Source of the DNA: Apostichopus japonicus
Lineage: Eukaryota; Echinodermata; Holothuroidea; Aspidochirotida; Stichopodidae
Length of the DNA stretch: 64,000 bases
Assembly: GCF_037975245.1 (NCBI RefSeq)
Contig: NC_092570.1
Location: 15,063,501-15,127,500, forward strand
Direction: 5' to 3'
Shown here: piece by piece, positions 23,501-31,116 of the stretch
Numbering within the stretch: position 1 is the first letter of the stretch
How the letters are laid out: the number at the start of each line of letters is the position of its first letter
Translations under genes and position numbers: made by a program
Notes under the pieces: model-generated
Database searches by the model: none
The model's input: the letters and a program-made list of their open reading frames with translations, nothing else
What the model was told of the DNA's origin: nothing

Positions 23501-25354
23501 CAATTTATTTATTCATTCATTTAACAGCCAATGTGGGGATGACAAGTGTACCCTTCTTCATCTTCTTCTAAATTGAGGAATGGCAAGAAAATTACCCCCG
23601 TAAAAAATGCAAAGAGGTGGCTTTCCTTTCTTAATTACCCTATAGCTTACCGAATTTGCCTAGTAGATCGTTAAAGACTGCAAGTCGAGTCATTGAGCTT
23701 TTGGTACAAATTAAGAGGCCGGGTCAAAGATTTGGTTGGTCGATTCGTGTAAAACACTGTATCTTTTGATTGCATCTTTCACTCATTGGCGAGAATACCG
23801 TCTGAAGAAGCCTGTGATGACACGTAAAAGCGTTTCCGAGGGCTTTGATGAAATGCAAACGATTCAAGCTGCTGTCTAATTACTTAGAAGACACCTATTT
23901 GAACTGATTGCTAACTAGAACTACCAAATCCATTCCACTCAATTTGAGAAGATCCTTGCATGGCTTTAAAGATTGGAAATGAATATTACATGATGATTTA
24001 ACTGGAGGTTTTGGTAAAGAGGCTTCCACCCCCCCCCCGAGGAGAGATTACCAGGAAAGATGTTAAAACACATGTGTGCATTTGGCAAATGATTAGATAA
24101 AGCATCTTTATAACCGTCTTTGACATAAAAAGAGTGAATTATTATGATGCTAGCAAGGTGAATATGTTGGTTAGCTTGAATATCGACTAGATAGAAAAAA
24201 AAGGAAATATAAATTCAAGATATTGTTGGCAAGTGCTTGGTAAATTATGTCATGATTATATAATGCTTTTTGCTGTAAATCAAATTATTTTCTTTTAAAT
24301 TTATTCATACAGAGGAAAATTAGAAATATCTTTTTTTCCTTTTGGTTTAACTAATGTAAAAATGAAAAAAAAAAGAAAGAGAGATAAAAAAAACACTCAA
24401 TAATTGAAGAATTACAACAGTCGCTTTCCAATTCTCAGATTCTGCAGAAGCTGACATATTGATGTTAGTTTTGTTGGGTTTGTGTTTATTTCTCGATTAT
24501 TTCATAACTATTCCAGTTGATACTGTGAAAGAAGTTATTTTGTGTTTATATTGCGATATTTCTTTCAAATAATTTTTATGACGATGTGTCTCACATATGA
24601 ACATTTAAGTTGTTTTAGAAAGCATGCAAAATGAAAGATCTCGATTGCGAATGGTTTCAAGGCAAGATATGTGGCTACCATAATTTAAACAACGCAGCTG
24701 TAGGAAAGGGTTCTAGGAGTAGTACGTTTCATGATGAATTTGAAAGCCATTCAATCATTGACTAAACTATCACCCTAAAATCATTTTTTTCACTGTTCTT
24801 TGCTTTATTATGAATAACTGCTCAACTGTTTTGCCTTTGGTGCCAATAGAATGGGAAGGAGACGATAGGTGGAGAGGCTCTAAAACAAAACTATCAGGAG
24901 AAAGAAGGCAGTATTTTTTTCTATTTTTTATTAGGGTGGATTCACAGAATTCCTTTCAAACTCTTCTTTTTCAGGGCGTAGCAGGAGCCCAAGTCCGAGT
25001 GGAAAAGGTACGAATGACGGTGGGAGACAGAATTCCAGTGCGGTGGCTGCGGGTAGAAATAACACTGGTGGCAGCGGTGGGATGAGAGCACAAGGTACCA
25101 GCAGTAGACAGCAGCATGGTAACAGCGGCAACAGTCAAGATAAGACCCGAGGTAAAAGTGGGACAAGTGGGGCTGTAAGAGGAGGCAACAAATCGAAACC
25201 CGGTGGTGACAACAGGTCACAAGGAAGACAAACTGAGGGGACCAAAGGGTCAGTCGGAGGTCACATTAAAGGTCATAAGAAAGGCAAAGATGACAGGGAT
25301 AACATGTTCAATCAGTCCCGGAAAGAAATATCTGAGAACTATAGTTACAATTGA
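1021..25354 (+). CDS. ANKMY1: ANKMY1-like protein (MORN + ankyrin + MYND), 15 coding exons
   Basis: Spliced gene joined from 1021-1320, 1661-1807, 2744-3305, 4301-4470, 5177-6021, 7372-7543, 8266-8400, 9763-9918, 10719-10826, 12031-12162, 12768-12875, 15772-15937, 17223-17463, 19754-19908 and 24975-25354. All junctions are GT..AG, all phases match, and the sum is 3,777 nt (1,258 residues plus stop). Domain order: six MORN repeats (about 33-168), acidic linker, ankyrin repeats (about 350-945) split by an acidic disordered insert (about 430-674), a charged helical region (946-1000), a MYND zinc finger (1088-1128), and a low-complexity basic tail (1133-1258). MORN, then ankyrin, then one C-terminal MYND is the ANKMY1 architecture. 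The human protein is, from memory, about 940 residues, so this one is longer, mainly in the insert and tail. Family function is poorly defined: ankyrin and MYND modules bind proteins, and MORN repeats often act at membranes or cytoskeleton. A further 5' exon cannot be excluded. Confidence 0.93.
1661..1807 (+). CDS. ANKMY1: ANKMY1 exon 2: MORN repeats 4-5
   Basis: 49 codons, phase 0 on both sides (residues 101-149), between a TTTTTCTAAG acceptor and a GTAAAC donor. Two textbook MORN repeats start FQGNYF and FRGTFY, with RHGEG and KEGYG cores. The upstream repeat ends at the exon 1 boundary and the next begins here, so exons follow repeat units. The predicted frame differs from the longer spurious ORF that overlaps it. 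Confidence 0.93.
2744..3305 (+). CDS. ANKMY1: ANKMY1 exon 3: last MORN repeat and acidic linker
   Basis: 562 nt, entered in phase 0 and left in phase 1 (residues 150-337, the last codon split). It opens with the sixth MORN repeat ([16 protein letters not shown]) and a terminal partial repeat (FGLWHKERL). About 140 residues of Ser/Glu/Asp-rich linker follow, with no domain I recognise. The acceptor is GGACAG and the donor is AAAG|GTTTGT. Nothing in the sequence points to a separate function for the linker. Confidence 0.9.
4301..4470 (+). CDS. ANKMY1: ANKMY1 exon 4: first ankyrin repeat
   Basis: 170 nt, phase 1 in and phase 0 out (residues 337-393). It holds an ankyrin helix ([18 protein letters not shown]) followed by the [17 protein letters not shown] turn-and-helix signature. 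The acceptor is TTTCTCAAG and the donor is GCG|GTAAAT. The split Gly codon is completed exactly by the first two bases. Confidence 0.93.
4850..5020 (+). mobile_element. L2/CR1-like LINE 3' tail in intron 4
   Basis: TTGTAAAGCGC followed by GTGCGCTATATAAGG is the typical 3' UTR end of L2/CR1-type LINEs. Only the tail is present, in the sense direction of the host gene. The 5' limit is approximate. Confidence 0.55.
5177..6021 (+). CDS. ANKMY1: ANKMY1 exon 5: ankyrin repeat plus long acidic disordered insert
   Basis: The largest exon: 845 nt, phase 0 in and phase 2 out (residues 394-675). The first ~35 residues complete ankyrin repeat 2 ([23 protein letters not shown]). The rest is mostly low complexity: a Ser/Arg-rich stretch, then a strongly acidic run at about residues 514-572 that includes a GAA/GAC codon run near 5568-5590, then a Thr/Ser/Glu-rich end. 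GC content is visibly higher than in the flanking introns. The donor is GCAGA|GTAAGC; reading through it meets TAA at 6023, so the donor is needed. No enzyme motif is visible. Confidence 0.9.
6965..7365 (+). mobile_element. L2/CR1-like LINE 3' end (reverse-transcriptase ORF terminus) in intron 5
   Basis: Translating from about 6967 gives a decayed LINE ORF2 C-terminus: [10 protein letters not shown], then [20 protein letters not shown] and FKRSLKTHL before a stop near 7209. The WNSLP and FK..LK motifs are the standard end of L2/CR1-type reverse transcriptase ORFs. A 3' UTR ends in GGCGCATTATAAATG and an ATT-rich tail that runs into the exon 6 acceptor at 7371. It is 5'-truncated. Confidence 0.8.
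7372..7543 (+). CDS. ANKMY1: ANKMY1 exon 6: ankyrin repeats
   Basis: 172 nt, phase 2 in and phase 0 out (residues 675-732). Ankyrin signatures: [15 protein letters not shown], then a [26 protein letters not shown] helix pair (quoted with its first and last parts only as guide). The acceptor lies directly after the AT-rich tail of a LINE fragment and has no clear polypyrimidine tract. The donor is AAG|GTGGGG. Confidence 0.92.
7690..7795 (+). mobile_element. diverged SINE-like repeat copy (intron 6)
   Basis: A segment with AAGATTCGAACTGAC (B-box-like) and then TTCTTTGCTCTTTTCAA aligns by eye with the copy at about 7980-8100, which has the same B-box-to-tail spacing. This suggests two related tRNA-derived SINE insertions side by side. 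Confidence 0.35.
7980..8100 (+). mobile_element. tRNA-derived SINE-like repeat (intron 6)
   Basis: A possible A box (GTCTGAGTCGGGTGG) lies about 45 bp before a weak B box (AAGTTCTAATCTTG), followed by a TTTCTTTGCTGTTTTCAAG tail shared with the neighbouring copy at 7690. Both boxes have decayed. Confidence 0.4.
8266..8400 (+). CDS. ANKMY1: ANKMY1 exon 7: ankyrin repeat
   Basis: 45 codons, phase 0 on both sides (residues 733-777). It carries [13 protein letters not shown] and [16 protein letters not shown], a standard ankyrin helix-loop unit, then an acidic end (DDQDEEEE). The acceptor is TCGATCAG and the donor is GAG|GTAAGTG, close to consensus. Confidence 0.94.
8528..8612 (+). repeat. (GACA)n / (GACT)n compound microsatellite
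   Basis: GATA units pass into about nine GACA units and then about ten GACT units in intron 7. Confidence 0.95.
9480..9623 (+). mobile_element. L2/CR1-like LINE 3' tail in intron 7
   Basis: TTGTAAAGCGCTTTGAAG and TTGCGCTATATAAG followed by ATTATTATGATT units is the L2-type 3' UTR and its terminal short repeat. It is in the sense direction of the host gene and 5'-truncated. Confidence 0.65.
9763..9918 (+). CDS. ANKMY1: ANKMY1 exon 8: linker and start of next ankyrin repeat
   Basis: 52 codons, phase 0 on both sides (residues 778-829). The linker contains a [19 protein letters not shown] stretch, then [16 protein letters not shown], the first helix of an ankyrin repeat that continues in exon 9. 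The acceptor is TTTTTTTAG and the donor is GAG|GTATGA. Confidence 0.93.
10719..10826 (+). CDS. ANKMY1: ANKMY1 exon 9: ankyrin repeat
   Basis: 36 codons, phase 0 on both sides (residues 830-865). It contains [16 protein letters not shown] and [15 protein letters not shown], completing one repeat and opening the next. The acceptor is TTTTCGTCAG and the donor is TTG|GTAAGTA. Confidence 0.94.
11041..11262 (-). mobile_element. tRNA-derived SINE (Ser/Leu-like head) in intron 9
   Basis: On the minus strand the element starts with a head like class II tRNA: GTGACCGAGTGGATAAAGGC (A box), then GGTTCGATATC (B box, at 11195-11205). The body continues to about 11041. The long gap between the boxes suits a Ser- or Leu-type tRNA ancestor. 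It is antisense to ANKMY1. Confidence 0.6.
11339..11562 (+). repeat. 30-31-bp minisatellite, about seven units (intron 9)
   Basis: The units read CCAGTGGCACTAAAACT followed by CTGGCTTTTTGAT or CTGGATTTGTGGC, giving two alternating unit types. The minus-strand ORF across it is a by-product of the repeat. Confidence 0.9.
12031..12162 (+). CDS. ANKMY1: ANKMY1 exon 10: ankyrin repeat
   Basis: 44 codons, phase 0 on both sides (residues 866-909). It encodes [17 protein letters not shown] and [10 protein letters not shown] followed by a charged segment. A GGTATG motif at 12122 looks like an earlier donor. Reading on to CTG|GTGAGT at 12162 keeps the frame and joins IAL to [10 protein letters not shown] of exon 11, making a continuous ankyrin helix, so I prefer the later donor. 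Confidence 0.93.
12768..12875 (+). CDS. ANKMY1: ANKMY1 exon 11: last ankyrin repeat
   Basis: 36 codons, phase 0 on both sides (residues 910-945). It encodes [18 protein letters not shown] and [13 protein letters not shown]. The acceptor is TTACGTAG and the donor is CAG|GTGAGG. Confidence 0.93.
14637..14683 (-). repeat. hammerhead-like repeat copy A (intron 11)
   Basis: Minus strand: TTAGCCT, CTGATGA, A, GATCC-TGCTA-GAATC, AAAA, CATC, AGG-AC-CTAA. The CTGATGA box matches the hammerhead core exactly. The GAAA box has decayed to AAAA, and stem II has one weakened pair (C with A). Flanks TTAG and CCT pair with CTAA and AGG around a 2-nt bulge. Confidence 0.45.
14900..15345 (+). repeat. degenerate repeat with CATTAAGT motifs (intron 11)
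   Basis: CATTAAGTACCTTCAG-like motifs recur at about 14932, 15095, 15291 and 15330, with CCAAATATGTCAAA-like motifs between them. It looks like an old tandem or nested duplication. The boundaries are uncertain. Confidence 0.3.
15772..15937 (+). CDS. ANKMY1: ANKMY1 exon 12: charged helical region after the ankyrin repeats
   Basis: 166 nt, phase 0 in and phase 1 out (residues 946-1001). The segment [26 protein letters not shown] looks like a conserved post-ankyrin block of the ANKMY1 family (from memory). It is followed by an Arg/Glu-rich helix (RERERL). The donor is AGGA|GTAAGT; read-through would keep the frame only as far as a nearby stop. Confidence 0.92.
16596..16730 (+). repeat. degenerate pentanucleotide repeat (TATGN)n (intron 12)
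   Basis: About 27 five-base steps of TTATG, CTATG, GTATG and ATATG variants. Confidence 0.85.
17223..17463 (+). CDS. ANKMY1: ANKMY1 exon 13: linker before the MYND finger
   Basis: 241 nt, phase 1 in and phase 2 out (residues 1001-1081). It is Ala/Ser/Lys-rich at first, then has a more ordered [18 protein letters not shown] stretch just before the zinc finger. The acceptor is CGCCTTCTAG and the donor is CTCAG|GTGACT; the next in-frame triplet is TGA. Confidence 0.9.
17464..19753 (+). other. intron 13: AT-rich with degenerate TTCATT-rich repeats
   Basis: From about 17900 to 18600 the intron is full of ATTCATT and ATTTCAT variants, suggesting an eroded tandem repeat. Apart from the possible microexon at 18627, I see no gene or mobile element. 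Confidence 0.5.
18627..18644 (+). other. possible 18-nt optional microexon of ANKMY1
   Basis: Within the 17464-19753 intron, a GTCATATTCAG acceptor-like site is followed 18 nt later by CAG|GTAAAG, a good donor. The 18 nt insert in phase 2 between exons 13 and 14, keep the frame and would add six residues (RNSKVR-like) just before the MYND domain. There is no transcript evidence, and short spurious AG..GT pairs are common, so this is tentative. Confidence 0.25.
19754..19908 (+). CDS. ANKMY1: ANKMY1 exon 14: MYND-type zinc finger
   Basis: 155 nt, phase 2 in and phase 1 out (residues 1081-1133). All eight MYND ligands are present: C1088, C1091, C1102, C1105, C1111, C1115, H1124 and C1128, in the C-x2-C ... 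C-x2-C ... C-x3-C ... H-x3-C order, with the typical YYCSKAC and W..H..C core. MYND fingers bind two zinc ions and usually proline-rich peptides; the partner here is unknown. The acceptor is GTCTCCTAG and the donor is AATG|GTAAGG. Confidence 0.96.
21631..21999. mobile_element. TTAA-bounded MITE with imperfect terminal inverted repeats (intron 14)
   Basis: The left end is TTAAAGGCATTGAAGACTCG; the right end, reverse complemented, is TTAAAGGGTGTGAAGACTCG. That is 17 of 20 matching bases over 369 bp with no transposase ORF. TTAA at both ends suggests a piggyBac-type target, or termini that include TTAA. I believe a closely similar sequence is common in sea cucumber DNA, but this is only a recollection. 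Confidence 0.6.
22285..23272 (+). repeat. ~190-bp satellite array, about five units (intron 14)
   Basis: Units each carry TGTAACAGACAG, then CTGCCTTGATATATGAAC, TTTCCTCTCAATGGAATCG, AACATGAACAACATAATAA and AAATAAGTCCATTTAGAATA. The TGTAACAGACAG anchors lie at 22340, 22529, 22723, about 22913 and 23248, with one shortened unit near 23065. Unit lengths vary through poly(A) tracts. Confidence 0.92.
24975..25354 (+). CDS. ANKMY1: ANKMY1 exon 15: low-complexity basic C-terminal tail and stop
   Basis: 380 nt including TGA at 25352-25354 (residues 1133-1258). It follows a 5,066-bp intron. The acceptor is CTTTTTCAG and the first two bases complete the split Gly codon of exon 14. The product is rich in Gly, Ser, Arg, Lys, Asn and Gln, starting [11 protein letters not shown], and ends in Asn. 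Such RS/GS-rich tails are usually disordered and may be phosphorylated. I do not recall such a tail in vertebrate ANKMY1. The reading frame is open across the exon and the phase fits, but homology cannot be seen. Confidence 0.8.
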
Positions 25355-25970
25355 TAGTGTCATCAATGTTTCTGGTATTTTAATGGTCAGCAAAATGAGT
25401 TTAGGTCACGGACGGGGATGATTAAGAAGCACTATGTCCGTGTTACAGCAGTCACTAAGGAAGTGCCATGGTATCGGATGTGGGAAAAAATTAGTTATGT
25501 GGTGTTCTCAGTTTTTTTTTTTCGCTTCTCGAGGAATACTGGCGATGGAAAAACTGATGGTGCCAATTGGTTCTAAATATTTGCCTATATGTATATTTTT
25601 TAGTAGTATTTAGAAGTATTTATTGTACAATATTTCATATCTTCATGTAGATTCTCTCCTGAGAAATTTAACAGACATTTAAAATAGCAACACCCAACAG
25701 AAAAGAAAAGTACAAGCTGGAGGTGAAGTGGTTATGACAGGATTTTTTCTCTACTCCATGTTTCTACATTTCTTCTGAGTTTTAAGTTGTTGAAAAAGAG
25801 TTGACAGTTTACACTTTTTTAAATGTCTGTCGATGTCTCAGGTTGAGAATTGCAACGTGATGTTTTTAAGTAGTACACTTGAAAAAATGCTTATTTTATT
25901 TGTGATTTCTGCATACAGTTGTGATTTTTTGTAGTCAGTTTTTAACCCTGATGGAGTGATTTATGCAAAG
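25355..25970 (+). other. probable ANKMY1 3' UTR / downstream region
   Basis: Follows the TGA. I find no AATAAA in about the first kilobase after the stop; the first clear one is near 27343. The 3' end may therefore use a variant signal or lie far downstream. Confidence 0.35.
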
Positions 25971-26019
25971 TTTGATATGTTGGGGTGGGGTGAGGGGTGG
26001 AGAGGGGGGGGGGTTGGGA

Positions 26020-26250
26020 GTGGATAGATGGATGAACTGGGTGGATGAAAGAAAGAGTTCGATGGATGGATATTTGGGTGAAGTGGATCGATGGATGGAT
26101 GAATGAATTTGATGGATGAATTCACGATTTGAAGGAATGAATAGATGGATGAACTGGGTCGAAGAATGAATGAATGAAAAAAGTGGTTGGTTGGGTACTT
26201 GAGTGAAATGGATGGATAGATGGATGAATGGTGAGGATGGATGCATGAAC
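26020..26250 (+). repeat. degenerate (GGAT)n / (GAAT)n tetranucleotide repeat
   Basis: A GGATGGATGAATGAAT-type patchwork. The minus-strand Ser/His/Pro-rich ORF here is a by-product of it. Confidence 0.85.
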
Positions 26251-26373
26251 TAATTACAAATTTGATGAAGGGTTAAAAAGTGCTACTAAAAAGTAATCTA
26301 GTACTACACCTTCCTACAGTCATTGGTGTTGTTCCCTTATTATAGGGCTTGGTGCTTTCACTGGTGCCTAGCA

Positions 26374-26460
<87 letters not shown>

Positions 26461-26461
26461 C
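26374..26461. repeat. (TA)n microsatellite
   Basis: Over 35 uninterrupted TA units. Confidence 0.97.
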
Positions 26462-27387
26462 TTATGAATACAGTTATGCTTTTTGTAGTTACAATGAAGG
26501 TGGTGTGAGGCTCATGCCAAGACAACCACCTTGGCAATCATTAGGAAAGCTGGATTTATATTTTAATGGAGATTGCCATTTGAAACTTATCACTGTTGTC
26601 CCTCCCCCCCCCCCCCGCAACTCCTCCACCCCCCTCCCCCACCCTTTTTGCGCCTTCCCATTTCCATTGTCAACTCTGTAGGGTTATCATTGGAAGTACT
26701 ACTTTGATTATTGGTTCCTCAGGTTGTCTTTCATTTAAATTGTCTTATATCAACGTTTGAATGAACATTCATCACCACTTTTAAATATTTCAGAATAACT
26801 AGCATTCGAACTTCAGTATGATCATTTTAATACATCTTTATTTATTTCTGTTAGTATTGGAAATGTGCTATTGATTAAAATCCGTGCTTTTTTCCAATTG
26901 AGATAAGTTTCAATTTCTTTGAAACCTTCACTTTTTTTTATTTTTTTTATATCTGCCCCTCTCCAAGCCTCCGCTCTTCCTTCATTGCATGTGTTACATA
27001 AAGTGTGTACTCTTTGGTGGTTTTACATATTTAAGGATATATGTGAAAACGGTGCTTTCGGTAAAAAATTTTTTTTAAAAATCTTCGTAAATTAACAAAC
27101 AGTACATTGGCAGTTTAAAAATATTATTATAAATCTTCCCCAAACCCCATCGCTCCATTCTCCTTTTGAGTAACTACTTGTGGTGCCTATTAACATTTTT
27201 ATCAAGTTTATCAATTTTGGTATTATTCCGTCCGCCTTTAAACTATCACCTTGATTATAACAATATAGATATATGTACTAATTAAGATATTTCATTTTAT
27301 TTCACCTTGATTATAACACTACATTTTTTAACATATTTGCAAAAATAAATGTATTGAATAGTACAGTTTCACCGCTATTTAAGAATG

Positions 27388-27530
27388 AATATATATCTAT
27401 ATATATATATATCTATATATATACAGTATATATATATATATATATCTATATAAATATATATATATATATATCTATATATATATTTACATATATATATATA
27501 TATATACATGTATATATAAATATATATTTT
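27388..27530. repeat. interrupted (TA)n microsatellite
   Basis: TATATC, TACAG and TAAA interruptions break up the TA runs. Confidence 0.93.
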
Positions 27531-28473
27531 TAAGATATTTCATTTGCTTTTCCGTTTATCTTTCCAATAAAAAACGAAACATTTTTCTTTAGATAAACAC
27601 CATGTACGTCACAAGAGAACCACAGAACATGAACAAGGCTTGCTGTGTATTCATATTTGATATCTGTGCTGTTGTTTTTTTTTGTTTCTGTATTACTTGT
27701 CCCATTGGTTCCTTTATCCTGCATAAATTACTATTTAGCGATACCCAAAGGTTAAAACAAAACAAAAGGGGAGACATTACCAAATATTAAGACAGACAAT
27801 TCATTATGCATATCTCTCTGTGGTAAAAATCATCCTGCCCTAGTAGCGAATAAATTATATATATGAATTAGGCTTTATGGGGACAAAGAAACTTGTTAAA
27901 TTCGTTCCAAGCCATTTTGTAACCGCTGCCCTAATATGTTTATTTATCACAATATATCACAATAAAAAAATTATAAAAAAAAAGGAATAAAGCATAGAGA
28001 CTCGGTTGCGTTTCATTAAGCACACAGCTTATTGTGTGAAATACCGTACTTATTGCAAATTCCTTTTCATATTTTACACACTTTATTTTTCTCCTTTTAG
28101 TCCATTATTTCGCTGAATTTTCCCAAGATACTGTCCTTAATCTTCTATAGCCACGTATTTCCTTAAGTTACCGCAACTACAACCACAGTGCCATCACTTT
28201 CTAATTCATAATTTCTAAATTCTAATTTCTAATTCACACACTGAAATTATCTTCAATACTCAAAAGTTCATGTATGGGCCGAGAAAACAAAAATAATAAA
28301 GAAAAAGGGGTTTTAGAGATTTACTCAACTGAATCGGAATTTAACGGTGCTTAAGTTTCTGTCGCAGTCCAACCCTTTGATCTTTATCTCATAAAATGCT
28401 TATTGCCTCAGGGTTACGTTATGATATCATCAATCATTTGCATAATGCTTTTCCGTGACGTTCAATGGGCTGT

Positions 28474-28532
28474 AAAGATAGATAGATGGATAAATAGATA
28501 GACAGACAGATAGATAGATAGACAGATAGATT
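28474..28532 (+). repeat. (GATA)n / (GACA)n microsatellite
   Basis: About fourteen GATA, GACA and GGATAAATA variants. Confidence 0.9.
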
Positions 28533-29108
28533 TGTGCTAATGGACATGTTTTTCCCCAATCCGATGCATGATTATAACACTGTTTCGTACAATATCTCTC
28601 AAAAGTCACAATTCTTTACCGATGCTTACAAGATCTTGATCCGGCTTCGTTATCTCTTTCTATCTGACAACGGTCTTATATCTTATACCCCGATGGACTG
28701 TTTAAGTATATTCAAATAGTAACCTACATTTTACTCTAAACTGTCATCCTGTGTATGAGATAAATTTATATCAAGTTCTCGTTAATACGCTGAAAGGCAA
28801 CATCTAGTATGTTTAGTCCTTTTTTTGTCTTTGTTCATTTTCGAGTTAGTATGTCGTCCAGGCGTGTGCTTGCATCCGTTAACGGTCTCTGACCCCTTTA
28901 TCACCAGCTATCGATTTCACCGAGGGCCGTTTACGCCAATATAGGACAGGTCAGTGAAAAACAATACGGCCTTTTTTCTCTCCGTTTTCTCTTTCTTTCT
29001 TTCTTCTGAATGGAATAATCTGTTCTCAAAATGCTTTTGATTTTCAATTATATAAGTGTCCTTAGCTGCGATTGGCCAGTTCATGTAGACTGTTTCTGTC
29101 GAAAGATT

Positions 29109-29155
29109 TTTAGCCTGACGTTTCGATCCTAGCAGGATCTTCTTCAAAGGCTAAA
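29109..29155 (-). repeat. hammerhead-like repeat copy B, best stem I
   Basis: Minus strand: TTTAGCCT, TTGAAGA, A, GATCC-TGCTA-GGATC, GAAA, CGTC, AGGCTAAA. The two flanks are perfect 8-bp complements (stem I), stem II is a perfect 5-bp hairpin, and the GAAA box is intact. The first base of the CUGANGA box is U instead of C, which should reduce or abolish cleavage by this copy. Confidence 0.5.
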
Positions 29156-29249
29156 TGACAAGTAACAGTAACAGAAGGGACAAAAACACACACAGAATAC
29201 AGACAGGTTAATGAGCATGGTGAACACAAAGAGATAGATGTAAGGGGAT

Positions 29250-29315
29250 TACTTACTTTTACACATTCTCTTACACAGGCTTATCTCTAGTGGATAAGCA
29301 GTTTGCTAACAGTTT
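29250..29315 (+). repeat. repeat module shared (inverted) with 56985-57045
   Basis: TTACTTTTACACATTCTCTT and ACACAGGCT, then AAGCAGTTTGCTAACAG, reappear reverse-complemented upstream of the hammerhead-like pair at 57.0 kb. This ties the two loci to one element family. Confidence 0.6.
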
Positions 29316-31116
29316 TATTATATTTAGAAAGATTTTTGGGCGAGATCAAACAAGGCAAAATGGCCGAATCTAAAGCTATAGTAACTGCTTCACACAGGGC
29401 ATACTATACGTGCACTGAACTATAGGGAAATTTGTATATAACAGAGAAAAACAACATGCGGCATTTTCTCATCGCAGAGTCATTCTTATCATTATTTGAA
29501 ATCTGTCCTTTTACATCGTCGTATACAGGAAATGCTGGATAAAGGAAAGTGTGTTCTGATTTTCATAATACACCGGTACTTGAAAGACTTAAAGGGAGCG
29601 ATAGAGTGTGTGTGTTTGGTGGGGGAGGGGGTGGGACTGTATCCGGGCGCAATCTGGCCCTCGAAACCACCGCATATCACCATCTTTTGACGAGAGCAGA
29701 TGTATGGCGAAAAACCGAATCTTTGGTAACTGCTCAAGCAGGTAATGCCATGCAAACCTTGAACTACATTTGTAGGCTGGTTAGATCAGATGGCATTATA
29801 CGACACACTATTGTTGACTGGATGTTTTTTTTTTCTTGCAAGGATAACAAGCTGAGGATATCTGAGGATATATCCACTATTAAAAGTAGGACTGGGTGTT
29901 GGATAGGTTTGACCCAGCTGTATCCGTATTTATGACTTTTCATGTCGTCATCAAGATTTTTTTTTCATTTATTACATTTTTTCCCTTCTTCACGAAGTTA
30001 GCCTATACCCATAATCATATCTTAGTATACCGAGTCATGTGCTATACTCATCACCGAAAATATGAACTCTCAAAGAACCCCGAACCAAGCTTATGAGAAA
30101 GTTAAACTTTTACTCGATAGTTCTCCATAGTTGGATACAACTAAAGTCGTCTTATATATTCCTTATATTTTCTTCGGCAACAGTTTGCATATGTATATCT
30201 TGTAGCCATAGTTCAGTGTAACTGTCTGAGAGAGATTATTAACCCTTCTAGAGTTTGAGGAAAATAAATGCACTATTTTTTTTGCAAGGAATTTTAAACA
30301 CCCACGTGACATATCAACAATTGATTTTTTTCCCCGCTTGACGCTAAATTTGAAATTCATTCAATCTTTGAAGAAACATTGAAATGCCTAGATGTACATA
30401 TATTTGACAGTCATGAACGATATGCGAGTAACAAAAGAAGTGGCCATCCCTAGGGTGAGGTAGAAGCGACATAGTTTGATGCATCGCTCTGCATCTCAAA
30501 AAGATGGATGAGTCCCCTCGTGGACCCCATCTCTTGAAAAGGAAGAGCTCTTTTTCGACCCCGATGCGTCAAATTTCATTGGTTAGTAAGCTCTTTCGAA
30601 GAGAAAACACGTGATAGTTAGGACACGCCTTCTATTTTGAAGCCATTTTGAACCGGTTGCAACTCTACATCCTTTACCACTCTCTCCCTTCCTCCTTGGT
30701 GACGCGGGGATGGGAGGGGGTGGGGAGTGATTGGTGTGGGGGAGTATAAGTCAAACATGGTGTCACAGATTTTGATAAATTAAATACAAATTACAGATAT
30801 CAGCTACCCGAATTATTTCATTAAAATAAAGAGGAACGATTCATTATCAAAGCACTTGTCATTCTCTACTTCCAAATTTGAATTCAGAAATTGATCAATA
30901 TACTCAATATACATTCTTTGCCAGTTTTTTTCACATGATTTATTTCAAATTAAATTAGTAATACATTATTTAGCAGGACATTAAAGCAATGTAATAACTG
31001 TGGAATAAGTTAGATTGGGAAGATCCAAGCAATATCATTTCAGGTTTTCAACATTTATCTTTCTTTAAGAAACCTCGTATACACTTTTTATGACATCATT
31101 AACATATTTCAGGAAA
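29316..31116. other. no gene recognised
   Basis: AT-rich intergenic DNA. A weak inverted pair (TTTGATGCATCG near 30475 and CGATGCGTCAAA near 30562) is the only structure seen. Confidence 0.4.

Larger units (their letters stand above)
19909..24974 (+). other. intron 14 (5.1 kb), repeat-rich
   Basis: Holds the MITE and satellite listed separately, plus a 17-base poly(C) run at about 21071. A 137-codon ORF at 20373-20786 resembles no family I know and lacks usable splice context, so I do not call it a gene. 23280-24970 shows no recognisable element. Confidence 0.5.

Noticed and set aside
23800-23860. CTGAAGAAGCC..ACACGTAAAAGCG as a further hammerhead-like copy.
   Set aside because: It has no GAAA box and no stem II hairpin, so it does not fit the fold.
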